DNA from: Heligmosomoides polygyrus polygyrus
Lineage: Eukaryota; Nematoda; Chromadorea; Rhabditida; Heligmosomidae
Assembly: GCA_947396885.1 (NCBI GenBank)
Contig: OX377206.1
Coordinates: 49,087,631 to 49,151,630 of the forward strand
DNA length: 64,000 bases
Direction of reading: 5' to 3'
Shown: piece by piece, positions 10,201-21,753 of the stretch
Layout of the letters: the number at the start of each line of letters is the position of its first letter
Position numbering within the stretch: position 1 is the first letter of the stretch
The notes under the pieces: generated by a model
Seen by the model: only the letters and a program-made list of their open reading frames with translations
Told to the model about the DNA's origin: nothing
The model's database searches: none
Made by a program: the position numbers and the translations under genes

Positions 10201-11047
10201 CCCGAAGCCGGAATGCCTAAAGTGGCTCGCACGTCCAGCGTCAGGTGCCGGCGAGGTCGACGACTGACGCTGGGTGAGGAATTATCACCAGATAGGTTGG
10301 GCTACGTTCCTAGCGTGGCCAGTCATACTCAAAGCCGGAAGGACTGGTGCTGTCCGCAGGTTCAGCCTCAGGGAGCTGCGAAGCCAACGACTGAGGCTGG
10401 GTGAGGAAATATCACCAGATAGGTTGGGCTACGTTCCTAGCCTGGCCAGCCATACTCGAAGCCGGAATGCCTGGTGTGGTCCGCACGTTCAGCGTTAGGT
10501 GCCGGCGAAGTCGACGACTGACGCTGGGTGAGGAATTATTACCAGATAGGTTGGGCTACGTTCCTAGCCTGGCCAGCCATACTCGAAGCCGGAATGTCTG
10601 GTGTGGTCCGCACGTCCAGCGTTAGGTGCCGGCGAAGTCGACGACTGACGCTGGGTGAGGAATTATCACCAGATAGGTTGGGCTACGTTCCTAGCGTGGC
10701 CAGACATACTCAAAGCCGGAATGCCTGGTGTGGTCCGCATTTCCAGCGTTAGGTGCCGGCGAAGTCGACGACTGACGCTGGGTGGGGAAGGATCACCAGC
10801 TAGGCTGGGCTACGTTCCTAGCCTGGCCAGCCATACTCGAAGCCGGAATGCCTGGTGTGGTCCGCACGTCCAGCGTTAGGTGCCGGCGAAGTCGACGACT
10901 GACGCTGGGTGAGGAATTATCACCAGATAGGTTGGGCTACGTTCCTAGCGTGGCCAGACATACTCAAAGCCGGAATGACTGGCGTGGTCCGCAGGTCCAG
11001 CGTTAGGTGCCGGCGAGGTCGACGACTGACGCGGGGTGAGGAAGGAT
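7208..11047 (+). repeat. HOR copy H3 (3,840 bp, fullest form)
   Basis: 10 L and 13 S, one S 1 bp short (13 x 127 + 10 x 219 - 1 = 3,840). S counts after successive L units are 1,0,0,0,0,0,0,3,1,8. I take it as the reference arrangement of the left-domain HOR because H1 and H2 are each one rearrangement away from it. Confidence 0.92.
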
Positions 11048-14000
11048 CATCAGCTAGGCTGGGCTACGTTCCTAGCCTGGCCAGCCATACTCGAAGCCGG
11101 AATGCCTGGTGTGGTCCGCACTTCCAGCGTTAGGTGCCGGCGAAGTCGACGACTGACGCTGGGTGAGAAAGGATCACCAGCTGGGTTGCGCTTCGTTCTT
11201 AGCGTGGCCAGCCATACCCTATTCCGGAATGCCTGGCCTAGCCCGCGACTCTGGTGGAGGAAGGACCAACAACTAGGTTGGGCTACGTTCCTAGCGTGGC
11301 TAGCCATACTCGAAGCCGGAATGCCTGGTGTGGTCCGCTCGCCCAGCGTTAGGTGCCGGCGAAGTCGACGACTGACGCTGGGTGAGGAATTATCACCAGA
11401 TAGGTTGGGCTACGTTCCTAACGTGGCCAGACATACTCAAAGCCGGAAGGACTGGTGTTGTCCGCAGGTTCAGCCTCAGGGAGCTGCGAAGCCAACGACT
11501 GAGGCTGGGTGAGAAAGGATCACCAGCTGGGTTGCGCTTCGTTCTAAGCGTGGCCAGCCATACCCTATTCCGGAATGCCTGGCCTAGCCCGCGACTCTCG
11601 TGGAGGAAGGACCAACAACTAGGTTGGGCTACGTTCCTAGCGTGGCTAGCCATACTCGAAGCCGGAATGCCTGGTGTGGTCCGCTCGCCCAGCGTTAGGT
11701 GCCGGCGAAGTCGACGACTGACGCTGGGTGAGGAATTATTACCAGATAGGTTGGGCTACGTTCCTAGCGTGGCCAGACATACTCAAAGCCGGAATGACTG
11801 GTGTGGTCTGCAGATCCAGCGTTAGGTGCCGGCGAAGCCAACGACTGAGGCTGGGTGAGGAAACATCACCAGATAGGTTGGGCTACGTTCCTAGCCTGGC
11901 CAGCCATACTCGAAGCCGGAATGCCTGGTGTGGTCTGCTCGTCCAGCGTTAGGTGCCGGCGAAGTCGACGACAGACGCTGGGTGAGGAATTATTACCAGA
12001 TAGGTTGGGCTACGTTCCTAGCGTGGCCAGTCATACTCGAAGCCGGAATGACTGGTGTGGTCCGCATGTCCAGCGTTTGGTGCCGGCGAGGTCGACGACT
12101 GAGGCTGGGTGAGGAAACATCACCAGATAGGTTGGGCTACGTTCCTAGCCTGGCCAGCCATACTCGAAGCCGGAATGCCTGGTGTGGTCTGCTCGTCCAG
12201 CGTTAGGTGCCGGCGAAGTCGACGACAGACGCTGGGTGAGGAATTATTACCAGATAGGTTGGGCTACGTTCCTAGCGTGGCCAGTCATACTCGAAGCCGG
12301 AATGACTGGTGTGGTCCGCTCGTCCATCGTTAGGTGCAGGCGAAGCCAACGACTGAGGCTGGGTGAGGAAACATCACCAGATAGGTTGGGCTACGTTCCT
12401 AGCCTGGCCAGCCATACTCGAAGCCGGAATGCCTGGTGTGGTCCGCTCGTCCATCGTTAGGTGCAGGCGAAGCCAACGACTGAGGCTGGGTGAGGAAACA
12501 TCACCAGATAGGTTGGGCTACGTTCCTAGCCTGGCCAGCCATACTCGAAGCCGGAATGCCTGGTGTGGTCTGCTCGTCCAGCGTTAGGTGCCGGCGAAGT
12601 CGACGACAGACGCTGGGTGAGGAATTATTACCAGATAGGTTGGGCTACGTTCCTAGCGTGGCCAGTCATACTCGAAGCCGGAATGACTGGTGTGGTCCGC
12701 ATGTCCAGCGTTTGGTGCCGGCGAGGTCGACGACTGACGCGGGGTGAGGAAGGGTCACCAGCATGACTACGCTACGTTCCTAGCGTGGCCAGCCATTCCC
12801 GAAGCCGGAATGCCTAAAGTGGCTCGCACGTCCAGCGTCAGGTGCCGGCGAGGTCGACGACTGACGCTGGGTGAGGAATTATCACCAGATAGGTTGGGCT
12901 ACGTTCCTAGCGTGGCCAGTCATACTCAAAGCCGGAAGGACTGGTGCTGTCCGCAGGTTCAGCCTCAGGGAGCTGCGAAGCCAACGACTGAGGCTGGGTG
13001 AGGAAATATCACCAGATAGGTTGGGCTACGTTCCTAGCCTGGCCAGCCATACTCGAAGCCGGAATGCCTGGTGTGGTCCGCACGTTCAGCGTTAGGTGCC
13101 GGCGAAGTCGACGACTGACGCTGGGTGAGGAATTATTACCAGATAGGTTGGGCTACGTTCCTAGCCTGGCCAGCCATACTCGAAGCCGGAATGCCTGGTG
13201 TGGTCCGCACGTCCAGCGTTAGGTGCCGGCGAAGTCGACGACTGACGCTGGGTGAGGAATTATCACCAGATAGGTTGGGCTACGTTCCTAGCGTGGCCAG
13301 ACATACTCAAAGCCGGAATGCCTGGTGTGGTCCGCATTTCCAGCGTTAGTTGCCGGCGAAGTCGACGACTGACGCTGGGTGAGAAAGGATCACCAGCTGG
13401 GTTGCGCTTCGTTCTTAGCGTGGCCAGCCATATCCTATTCCGGAATGCCTGGCCTAGCCCGCGACTCTGGTGGAGGAAGGACCAACAACTAGGTTGGGCT
13501 ACGTTCCTAGCGTGGCTAGCCATACTCGAAGCCGGAATGCCTGGTGTGGTCCGCTCGCCCAGCGTTAGGTGCCGGCGAAGTCGACGACTGACGCTGGGTG
13601 AGGAATTATCACCAGATAGGTTGGGCTACGTTACTAGCGTGGCCAGACATACTCAAAGCCGGAAGGACTGGTGTTGTCCGCAGGTTCAGCCTCAGGGAGC
13701 TGCGAAGCCAACGACTGAGGCTGGGTGAGGAAATATCACCAGATAGGTTGGGCTACGTTCCTAGCCTGGCCAGCCATACTCGAAGCCGGAATGCCTGGTG
13801 TGGTCCGCTCGCCCAGCGTTAGGTGCCGGCGAAGTCGACGACTGAGGCTGGGTGAGGAATTATTACCAGATAGGTTGGGCTACGTTCCTAGCGTGGCCAG
13901 TCATACTCGAAGCCGAAATGACTGGCGTGGTCCGCAGGTCCAGGGTTAGGTGCCGGCGAAGTCGACGACTGACGCGGGGTGGGGAAGGATCACCAGCTAG

Positions 14001-14244
14001 GCTGGGCTACGTTCCTAGCCTGGCCAGCCATACTCGAAGCCGGAATGCCTGGTGTGGTCCGCACGTCCAGCGTTAGGTGCCGGCGAAGTCGACGACTGAC
14101 GCTGGGTGAGGAATTATCACCAGATAGGTTGGGCTACGTTCCTAGCGTGGCCAGACATACTCAAAGCCGGAATGACTGGCGTGGTCCGCAGGTCCAGCGT
14201 TAGGTGCCGGCGAGGTCGACGACTGACGCGGGGTGAGGAAGGAT
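11048..14244 (+). repeat. HOR copy H4 (3,197 bp, L-poor)
   Basis: Only 3 L units (inserts at 11,266, 11,612 and 13,482) and 20 S. S counts after successive L units are 1,13,6. The L run typical of H1-H3 is missing. Its place is taken by 13 consecutive S units, 11,730-13,380, which include 254-bp alternating dimers (aaacatcacc / aattattacc heads). Confidence 0.92.
11730..12745 (+). repeat. S-only stretch with local 254-bp dimers
   Basis: Eight S units. Heads alternate between aattattacc and aaacatcacc at 127-bp steps, so near-identical sequence recurs at 254 bp (about 11,857 versus 12,111). The regularity is broken by consecutive aaacatcacc units at about 12,365 and 12,492. Most members have a tcgtccagc or tcgtccatc tail. 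This looks like a recent small-scale dimer amplification. Confidence 0.8.
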
Positions 14245-17200
14245 CATCAGCTAGGCTGGGCTACGTTCCTAGCCTGGCCAGCCATACTCGAAGCCGGAAT
14301 GCCTGGTGTGGTCCGCACTTCCAGCGTTAGGTGCCGGCGAAGTCGACGACTGACGCTGGGTGAGAAAGGATCACCAGCTGGGTTGCGCTTCGTTCTTAGC
14401 GTGGCCAGCCATACCCTATTCCGGAATGCCTGGCCTAGCCCGCGACTCTGGTGGAGGAAGGACCAACAACTAGGTTGGGCTACGTTCCTAGCGTGGCTAG
14501 CCATACTCGAAGCCGGAATGCCTGGTGTGGTCCGCTCGCCCAGCGTTAGGTGCCGGCGAAGTCGACGACTGACGCTGGGTGAGGAATTATCACCAGATAG
14601 GTTGGGCTACGTTCCTAACGTGGCCAGACATACTCAAAGCCGGAAGGACTGGTGTTGTCCGCAGGTTCAGCCTCAGGGAGCTGCGAAGCCAACGACTGAG
14701 GCTGGGTGAGAAAGGATCACCAGCTGGGTTGCGCTTCGTTCTAAGCGTGGCCAGCCATACCCTATTCCGGAATGCCTGGCCTAGCCCGCGACTCTCGTGG
14801 AGGAAGGACCAACAACTAGGTTGGGCTACGTTCCTAGCGTGGCTAGCCATACTCGAAGCCGGAATGCCTGGTGTGGTCCGCTCGCCCAGCGTTAGGTGCC
14901 GGCGAAGTCGATGACAGACGCTGGGTGAGGAATTATTACCAGATAGGTTGGGCTACGTTCCTAGCGTGGCCAGACATACTCAAAGCCGTAATGACTGGTG
15001 TGGTCTGCAGATCCAGCGTTAGGTGCCGGCGAAGTCGACGACTGACGCTGGGTGAGAAAGGATCACCAGCTGGGTTGCGCGTCGTTCTTAGCGTGGCCAG
15101 CCATACCCTATTCCGGAATGCCTGGCCTAGCCCGCTACTCTGGTGGAGGAAGGACCAACAACTAGGTTGGGCTACGTTCCTAGCGTGACCAGCCATACTC
15201 GAAGCCGGAATGCCTGGTGTGGTCCGCTCGTCCATCGTTAGGTGCAGGCGAAGCCAACGACTGAGGCTGGGTGAGGAAACATCACCAGATAGGTTGGGCT
15301 ACGTTCCTAGCCTGGCCAGCCATACTCGAAGCCGGAATGCCTGGTGTGGTCTGCTCGTCCAGCGTTAGGTGCCGGCGAAGTCGACGACAGACGCTGGGTG
15401 AGGAATCATTACCAGATAGGTTGGGCTACGTTCCTAGCGTGGCCAGTCATACTCGAAGCCGGAATGACTGGCGTGGTCTGCAGGTCCAGCGTTAGGTGCC
15501 GGCGAGGTCGACGACTGACGCTGGGTGAGAAAGGATCACCAGCTGGGTTGCGCTTCGTTCTTAGCGTGGCCAGCCATACCCTATTCCGGAATGCCTGGCC
15601 TAGCCCGCTACTCTGGTGGAGGAAGGACCAACAACTAGGTTGGGCTACGTTCCTAGCGTGGCCAGCCATACTCGAAGCCGGAATGCCTGGTGTGGTCCGC
15701 AGGTTCAGCCTCAGGGAGCTGCGAAGTCGACGACTGACGCTGGGTGAGAAAGGATCACCAGCTGGGTTGCGCGTCGTTCTTAGCGTGGCCAGCCATACCC
15801 TATTCCGGAATGCCTGGCCTAGCCCGCTACTCTGGTGGAGGAAGGACCAACAACTAGGTTGGGCTACGTTCCTAGCGTGACCAGCCATACTCGAAGCCGG
15901 AATGCCTGGTGTGGTCCGCTCGTCCATCGTTAGGTGCAGGCGAAGCCAACGACTGAGGCTGGGTGAGGAAACATCACCAGATAGGTTGGGCTACGTTCCT
16001 AGCCTGGCCAGCCATACTCGAAGCCGGAATGCCTGGTGTGGTCTGCTCGTCCAGCGTTAGGTGCCGGCGAAGTCGACGACAGACGCTGGGTGAGGAATTA
16101 TTACCAGATAGGTTGGGCTACGTTCCTAGCGTGGCCAGTCATACTCGAAGCCGGAATGACTGGTGTGGTCCGCATGTCCAGCGTTTGGTGCCGGCGAGGT
16201 CGACGACTGACGCGGGGTGAGGAAGGGTCACCAGCATGACTACGCTACGTTCCTAGCGTGGCCAGCCATTCCCGAAGCCGGAATGCCTAAAGTGGCTCGC
16301 ACGTCCAGCGTCAGGTGCCGGCGAGGTCGACGACTGACGCTGGGTGAGGAATTATCACCAGATAGGTTGGGCTACGTTCCTAGCGTGGCCAGTCATACTC
16401 AAAGCCGGAAGGACTGGTGCTGTCCGCAGGTTCAGCCTCAGGGAGCTGCGAAGCCAACGACTGAGGCTGGGTGAGGAAATATCACCAGATAGGTTGGGCT
16501 ACGTTCCTAGCCTGGCCAGCCATACTCGAAGCCGGAATGCCTGGTGTGGTCCGCACGTCCAGCGTTAGGTGCCGGCGAAGTCGACGACTGACGCTGGGTG
16601 AGGAATTATCACCAGATAGGTTGGGCTACGTTCCTAGCGTGGCCAGACATACTCAAAGCCGGAATGCCTGGTGTGGTCCGCATTTCCAGCGTTAGGTGCC
16701 GGCGAAGTCGACGACTGACGCTGGGTGAGAAAGGATCACCAGCTGGGTTGCGCTTCGTTCTTAGCGTGGCCAGCCATATCCTATTCCGGAATGCCTGGCC
16801 TAGCCCGCGACTCTGGTGGAGGAAGGACCAACAACTAGGTTGGGCTACGTTCCTAGCGTGGCTAGCCATACTCGAAGCCGGAATGCCTGGTGTGGTCCGC
16901 TCGCCCAGCGTTAGGTGCCGGCGAAGTCGACGACTGACGCTGGGTGAGGAATTATCACCAGATAGGTTGGGCTACGTTACTAGCGTGGCCAGACATACTC
17001 AAAGCCGGAAGGACTGGTGTTGTCCGCAGGTTCAGCCTCAGGGAGCTGCGAAGCCAACGACTGAGGCTGGGTGAGGAAATATCACCAGATAGGTTGGGCT
17101 ACGTTCCTAGCCTGGCCAGCCATACTCGAAGCCGGAATGCCTGGTGTGGTCCGCTCGCCCAGCGTTAGGTGCCGGCGAAGTCGACGACTGAGGCTGGGTG

Positions 17201-17590
17201 AGGAATTATTACCAGATAGGTTGGGCTACGTTCCTAGCGTGGCCAGTCATACTCGAAGCCGAAATGACTGGCGTGGTCCGCAGGTCCAGGGTTAGGTGCC
17301 GGCGAAGTCGACGACTGACGCGGGGTGGGGAAGGATCACCAGCTAGGCTGGGCTACGTTCCTAGCCTGGCCAGCCATACTCGAAGCCGGAATGCCTGGTG
17401 TGGTCCGCACGTCCAGCGTTAGGTGCCGGCGAAGTCGACGACTGACGCTGGGTGAGGAATTATCACCAGATAGGTTGGGCTACGTTCCTAGCGTGGCCAG
17501 ACATACTCAAAGCCGGAATGACTGGCGTGGTCCGCAGGTCCAGCGTTAGGTGCCGGCGAGGTCGACGACTGACGCGGGGTGAGGAAGGAT
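14245..17590 (+). repeat. HOR copy H5 (3,346 bp)
   Basis: 6 L and 16 S. S counts after successive L units are 1,1,2,0,6,6. First appearance from the left of the 92-bp monomer variant cccgctactctggtgg (at 15,155, 15,628 and 15,847 by insert position), which becomes common to the right. The unit at about 15,710-15,740 joins the cagcctcag left arm to a ctgacgctg right arm and is a within-unit recombinant. Confidence 0.9.
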
Positions 17591-19862
17591 CATCAGCTAG
17601 GCTGGGCTACGTTCCTAGCCTGGCCAGCCATACTCGAAGCCGGAATGCCTGGTGTGGTCCGCACTTCCAGCGTTAGGTGCCGGCGAAGTCGACGACTGAC
17701 GCTGGGTGAGAAAGGATCACCAGCTGGGTTGCGCTTCGTTCTTAGCGTGGCCAGCCATACCCTATTCCGGAATGCCTGGCCTAGCCCGCGACTCTGGTGG
17801 AGGAAGGACCAACAACTAGGTTGGGCTACGTTCCTAGCGTGGCTAGCCATACTCGAAGCCGGAATGCCTGGTGTGGTCCGCTCGCCCAGCGTTAGGTGCC
17901 GGCGAAGTCGACGACTGACGCTGGGTGAGGAATTATCACCAGATAGGTTGGGCTACGTTCCTAACGTGGCCAGACATACTCAAAGCCGGAAGGACTGGTG
18001 TTGTCCGCAGGTTCAGCCTCAGGGAGCTGCGAAGCCAACGACTGAGGCTGGGTGAGAAAGGATCACCAGCTGGGTTGCGCTTCGTTCTAAGCGTGGCCAG
18101 CCATACCCTATTCCGGAATGCCTGGCCTAGCCCGCGACTCTCGTGGAGGAAGGACCAACAACTAGGTTGGGCTTCGTTCCTAGCGTGGCTAGCCATACTC
18201 GAAGCCGGAATGCCTGGTGTGGTCCGCTCGCCCAGCGTTAGGTGCCGGCGAAGTCGATGACAGACGCTGGGTGAGGAATTATTACCAGATAGGTTGGGCT
18301 ACGTTCCTAGCGTGGCCAGACATACTCAAAGCCGTAATGACTGGTGTGGTCTGCAGATCCAGCGTTAGGTGCCGGCGAAGTCGACGACTGACGCTGGGTG
18401 AGAAAGGATCACCAGCTGGGTTGCGCGTCGTTCTTAGCGTGGCCAGCCATACCCTATTCCGGAATGCCTGGCCTAGCCCGCTACTCTGGTGGAGGAAGGA
18501 CCAACAACTAGGTTGGGCTACGTTCCTAGCGTGACCAGCCATACTCGAAGCCGGAATGCCTGGTGTGGTCCGCTCGTCCATCGTTAGGTGCAGGCGAAGC
18601 CAACGACTGAGGCTGGGTGAGGAAACATCACCAGATAGGTTGGGCTACGTTCCTAGCCTGGCCAGCCATACTCGAAGCCGGAATGCCTGGTGTGGTCTGC
18701 TCGTCCAGCGTTAGGTGCCGGCGAAGTCGACGACAGACGCTGGGTGAGGAATCATTACCAGATAGGTTGGGCTACGTTCCTAGCGTGGCCAGTCATACTC
18801 GAAGCCGGAATGACTGGCGTGGTCTGCAGGTCCAGCGTTAGGTGCCGGCGAGGTCGACGACTGACGCTGGGTGAGAAAGGATCACCAGCTGGGTTGCGCT
18901 TCGTTCTTAGCGTGGCCAGCCATACCCTATTCCGGAATGCCTGGCCTAGCCCGCTACTCTGGTGGAGGAAGGACCAACAACTAGGTTGGGCTACGTTCCT
19001 AGCGTGGCCAGCCATACTCGAAGCCGGAATGCCTGGTGTGGTCCGCTCGTCCAGCGTTAGGTGCAGGCGAAGCCAACGACAGAGGCTGGGTGAGGAAGGA
19101 TCACCAGCTGGGTTGGGCTACGTTCCTAGCGTGGCCAGACATACTCAAAGACGGAATGACTGATGCGGTCCGCAGGTTCAGCCTCAGGGAGCTGCGAAGC
19201 CAACGACTGAGACTGGGTGAGGAAATATCACCAGATAGGTTGGGCTACGTACCTAGCCTGGCCAGCCATACTCGAAGCCGGAATGCCTGGTGTGGTCCGC
19301 TCGCCAGCGTTAGGTGCCGGCGAAGTCGACGACTGACGCTGGGTGAGGAATTATCACCAGATAGGTTGAGCTACGTTCCTAGCGTGGCCAGACATACTCA
19401 AAGCCGGAATGCCTGGTGTGGTCCGCTCGCCCAGCGTTAGGTGCCGGCGAAGTCGACGACTGACGCTGGGTGAGGAATTATCACCAGATAGGTTGGGCTA
19501 CGTTCCTAGCGTGGCCAGTCATACTCGAAGCCGAAATGACTGGCGTGGTCCGCAGGTCCAGGGTTAGGTGCCGGCGAAGTCGACGACTGACGCGGGGTGG
19601 GGAAGGATCACCAGCTAGGCTGGGCTACGTTCCTAGCCTGGCCAGCCATACTCGAAGCCGGAATGCCTGGTGTGGTCCGCACGTCCAGCGTTAGGTGCCG
19701 GCGAAGTCGACGACTGACGCTGGGTGAGGAATTATCACCAGATAGGTTGGGCTACGTTCCTAGCGTGGCCAGACATACTCAAAGCCGGAATGACTGGCGT
19801 GGTCCGCAGGTCCAGCGTTAGGTGCCGGCGAGGTCGACGACTGACGCGGGGTGAGGAAGGAT
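17591..19862 (+). repeat. HOR copy H6 (2,272 bp)
   Basis: 4 L and 11 S, one S 1 bp short. S counts after successive L units are 1,1,2,7. The first part matches H5, including the rare gtcgatgac at 18,252 (also at 14,907). The block that follows the third and fourth L in H5 is deleted or replaced by the tcgccagcg group seen in H1-H3. Confidence 0.9.
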
Positions 19863-21753
19863 CATCAGCTAGGCTGGGCTACGTTCCTGGCCTGGCCAGC
19901 CATACTCGAAGCCGGAATGCCTGGTGTGGTCCGCACTTCCAGCGTTAGGTGCCGGCGAAGTCGACGACTGACGCTGGGTGAGAAAGGATCACCAGCTGGG
20001 TTGCGCTTCGTTCTTAGCGTGGCCAGCCATACCCTATTCCGGAATGCCTGGCCTAGCCCGCGACTCTGGTGGAGGAAGGACAAACAACTAGGTTGGGCTA
20101 CGTTCCTAGCGTGGCTAGCCATACTCGAAGCCGGAATGCCTGGTGTGGTCCGCTCGCCCAGCGTTAGGTGCCGGCGAAGTCGACGACTGACGCTGGGTGA
20201 GGAATTATCACCAGATAGGTTGGGCTACGTTCCTAACGTGGCCAGACATACTCAAAGCCGGAAGGACTGGTGTTGTCCGCAGGTTCAGCCTCAGGGAGCT
20301 GCGAAGCCAACGACTGAGGCTGGGTGAGAAAGGATCACCAGCTGGGTTGCGCTTCGTTCTAAGCGTGGCCAGCCATACCCTATTCCGGAATGCCTGGCCT
20401 AGCCCGCGACTCTCGTGGAGGAAGGACCAACAACTAGGTTGGGCTACGTTCCTAGCGTGGCTAGCCATACTCGAAGCCGGAATGCCTGGTGTGGTCCGCT
20501 CGCCCAGCGTTAGGTGCCGGCGAAGTCGACGACAGACGCTGGGTGAGGAATTATTACCAGATAGGTTGGGCTACGTTCCTAGCGTGGCCAGACATACTCA
20601 AAGCCGTAATGACTGGTGTGGTCTGCAGATCCAGCGTTAGGTGCCGGCGAAGTCGACGACTGACGCTGGGTGAGAAAGGATCACCAGCTGGGTTGCGCCT
20701 CGTTCTTAGCGTGGCCAGCCATACCCTATTCCGGAATGCCTGGCCTAGCCCGCTACTCTGGTGGAGGAAGGACCAACAACTAGGTTGGGCTACGTTCCTA
20801 GCGTGACCAGCCATACTCGAAGCCGGAATGCCTGGTGTGGTCCGCTCGTCCATCGTTAGGTGCAGGCGAAGCCAACGACTGAGGCTGGGTGAGGAAACAT
20901 CACCAGATAGGTTGGGCTACGTTCCTAGCCTGGCCAGCCATACTCGAAGCCGGAATGCCTGGTGTGGTCTGCTCGTCCAGCGTTAGGTGCCGGCGAAGTC
21001 GACGACAGACGCTGGGTGAGGAATTATTACCAGATAGGTTGGGCTACGTTCCTAGCGTGGCCAGTCATACTCGAAGCCGGAATGACTGGCGTGGTCTGCA
21101 GGTCCAGCGTTAGGTGCCGGCGAGGTCGACGACTGACGCTGGGTGAGAAAGGATCACCAGCTGGGTTGCGCTTCGTTCTTAGCGTGGCCAGCCATACCCT
21201 ATTCCGGAATGCCTGGCCTAGCCCGCTACTCTGGTGGAGGAAGGACCAACAACTAGGTTGGGCTACGTTCCTAGCGTGGCCAGCCATACTCGAAGCCGGA
21301 ATGCCTGGTGTGGTCCGCTCGTCCAGCGTTAGGTGCAGGCGAAGCCAACGACAGAGGCTGGGTGAGGAAGGATCACCAGCTGGGTTGGGCTACGTTCCTA
21401 GCGTGGCCAGACATACTCAAACCCGGAATGACTGATGCGGTCCGCAGGTTCAGCCTCAGGGAGCTGCGAAGCCAACGACTGAGACTGGGTGAGGAAATAT
21501 CACCAGATAGGTTGGGCTACGTACCTAGCCTGGCCAGCCATACTCGAAGCCGGAATGCCTGGTGTGGTCCGCTCGCCAGCGTTAGGTGCCGGCGAAGTCG
21601 ACGACTGACGCTGGGTGAGGAATTATCACCAGATAGGTTGGGCTACGTTCCTAGCGTGGCCAGACATACTCAAAGCCGGAATGACTGGCGTGGTCCGCAG
21701 GTCCAGCGTTAGGTGCCGGCGAGGTCGACGACTGACGCGGGGTGAGGAAGGAT
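19863..21753 (+). repeat. HOR copy H7 (1,891 bp, shortest)
   Basis: 4 L and 8 S, one S 1 bp short. S counts after successive L units are 1,1,2,4. Same order as H6 but three S units shorter. The third base of ccaacaact is changed (caaacaact) in the first L. Confidence 0.9.

Noticed and set aside
13976..13988. G-quadruplex in the ggggtggggaagg variants
   Set aside because: Only two runs of four G and one of two lie close together, short of the four runs needed on one strand.
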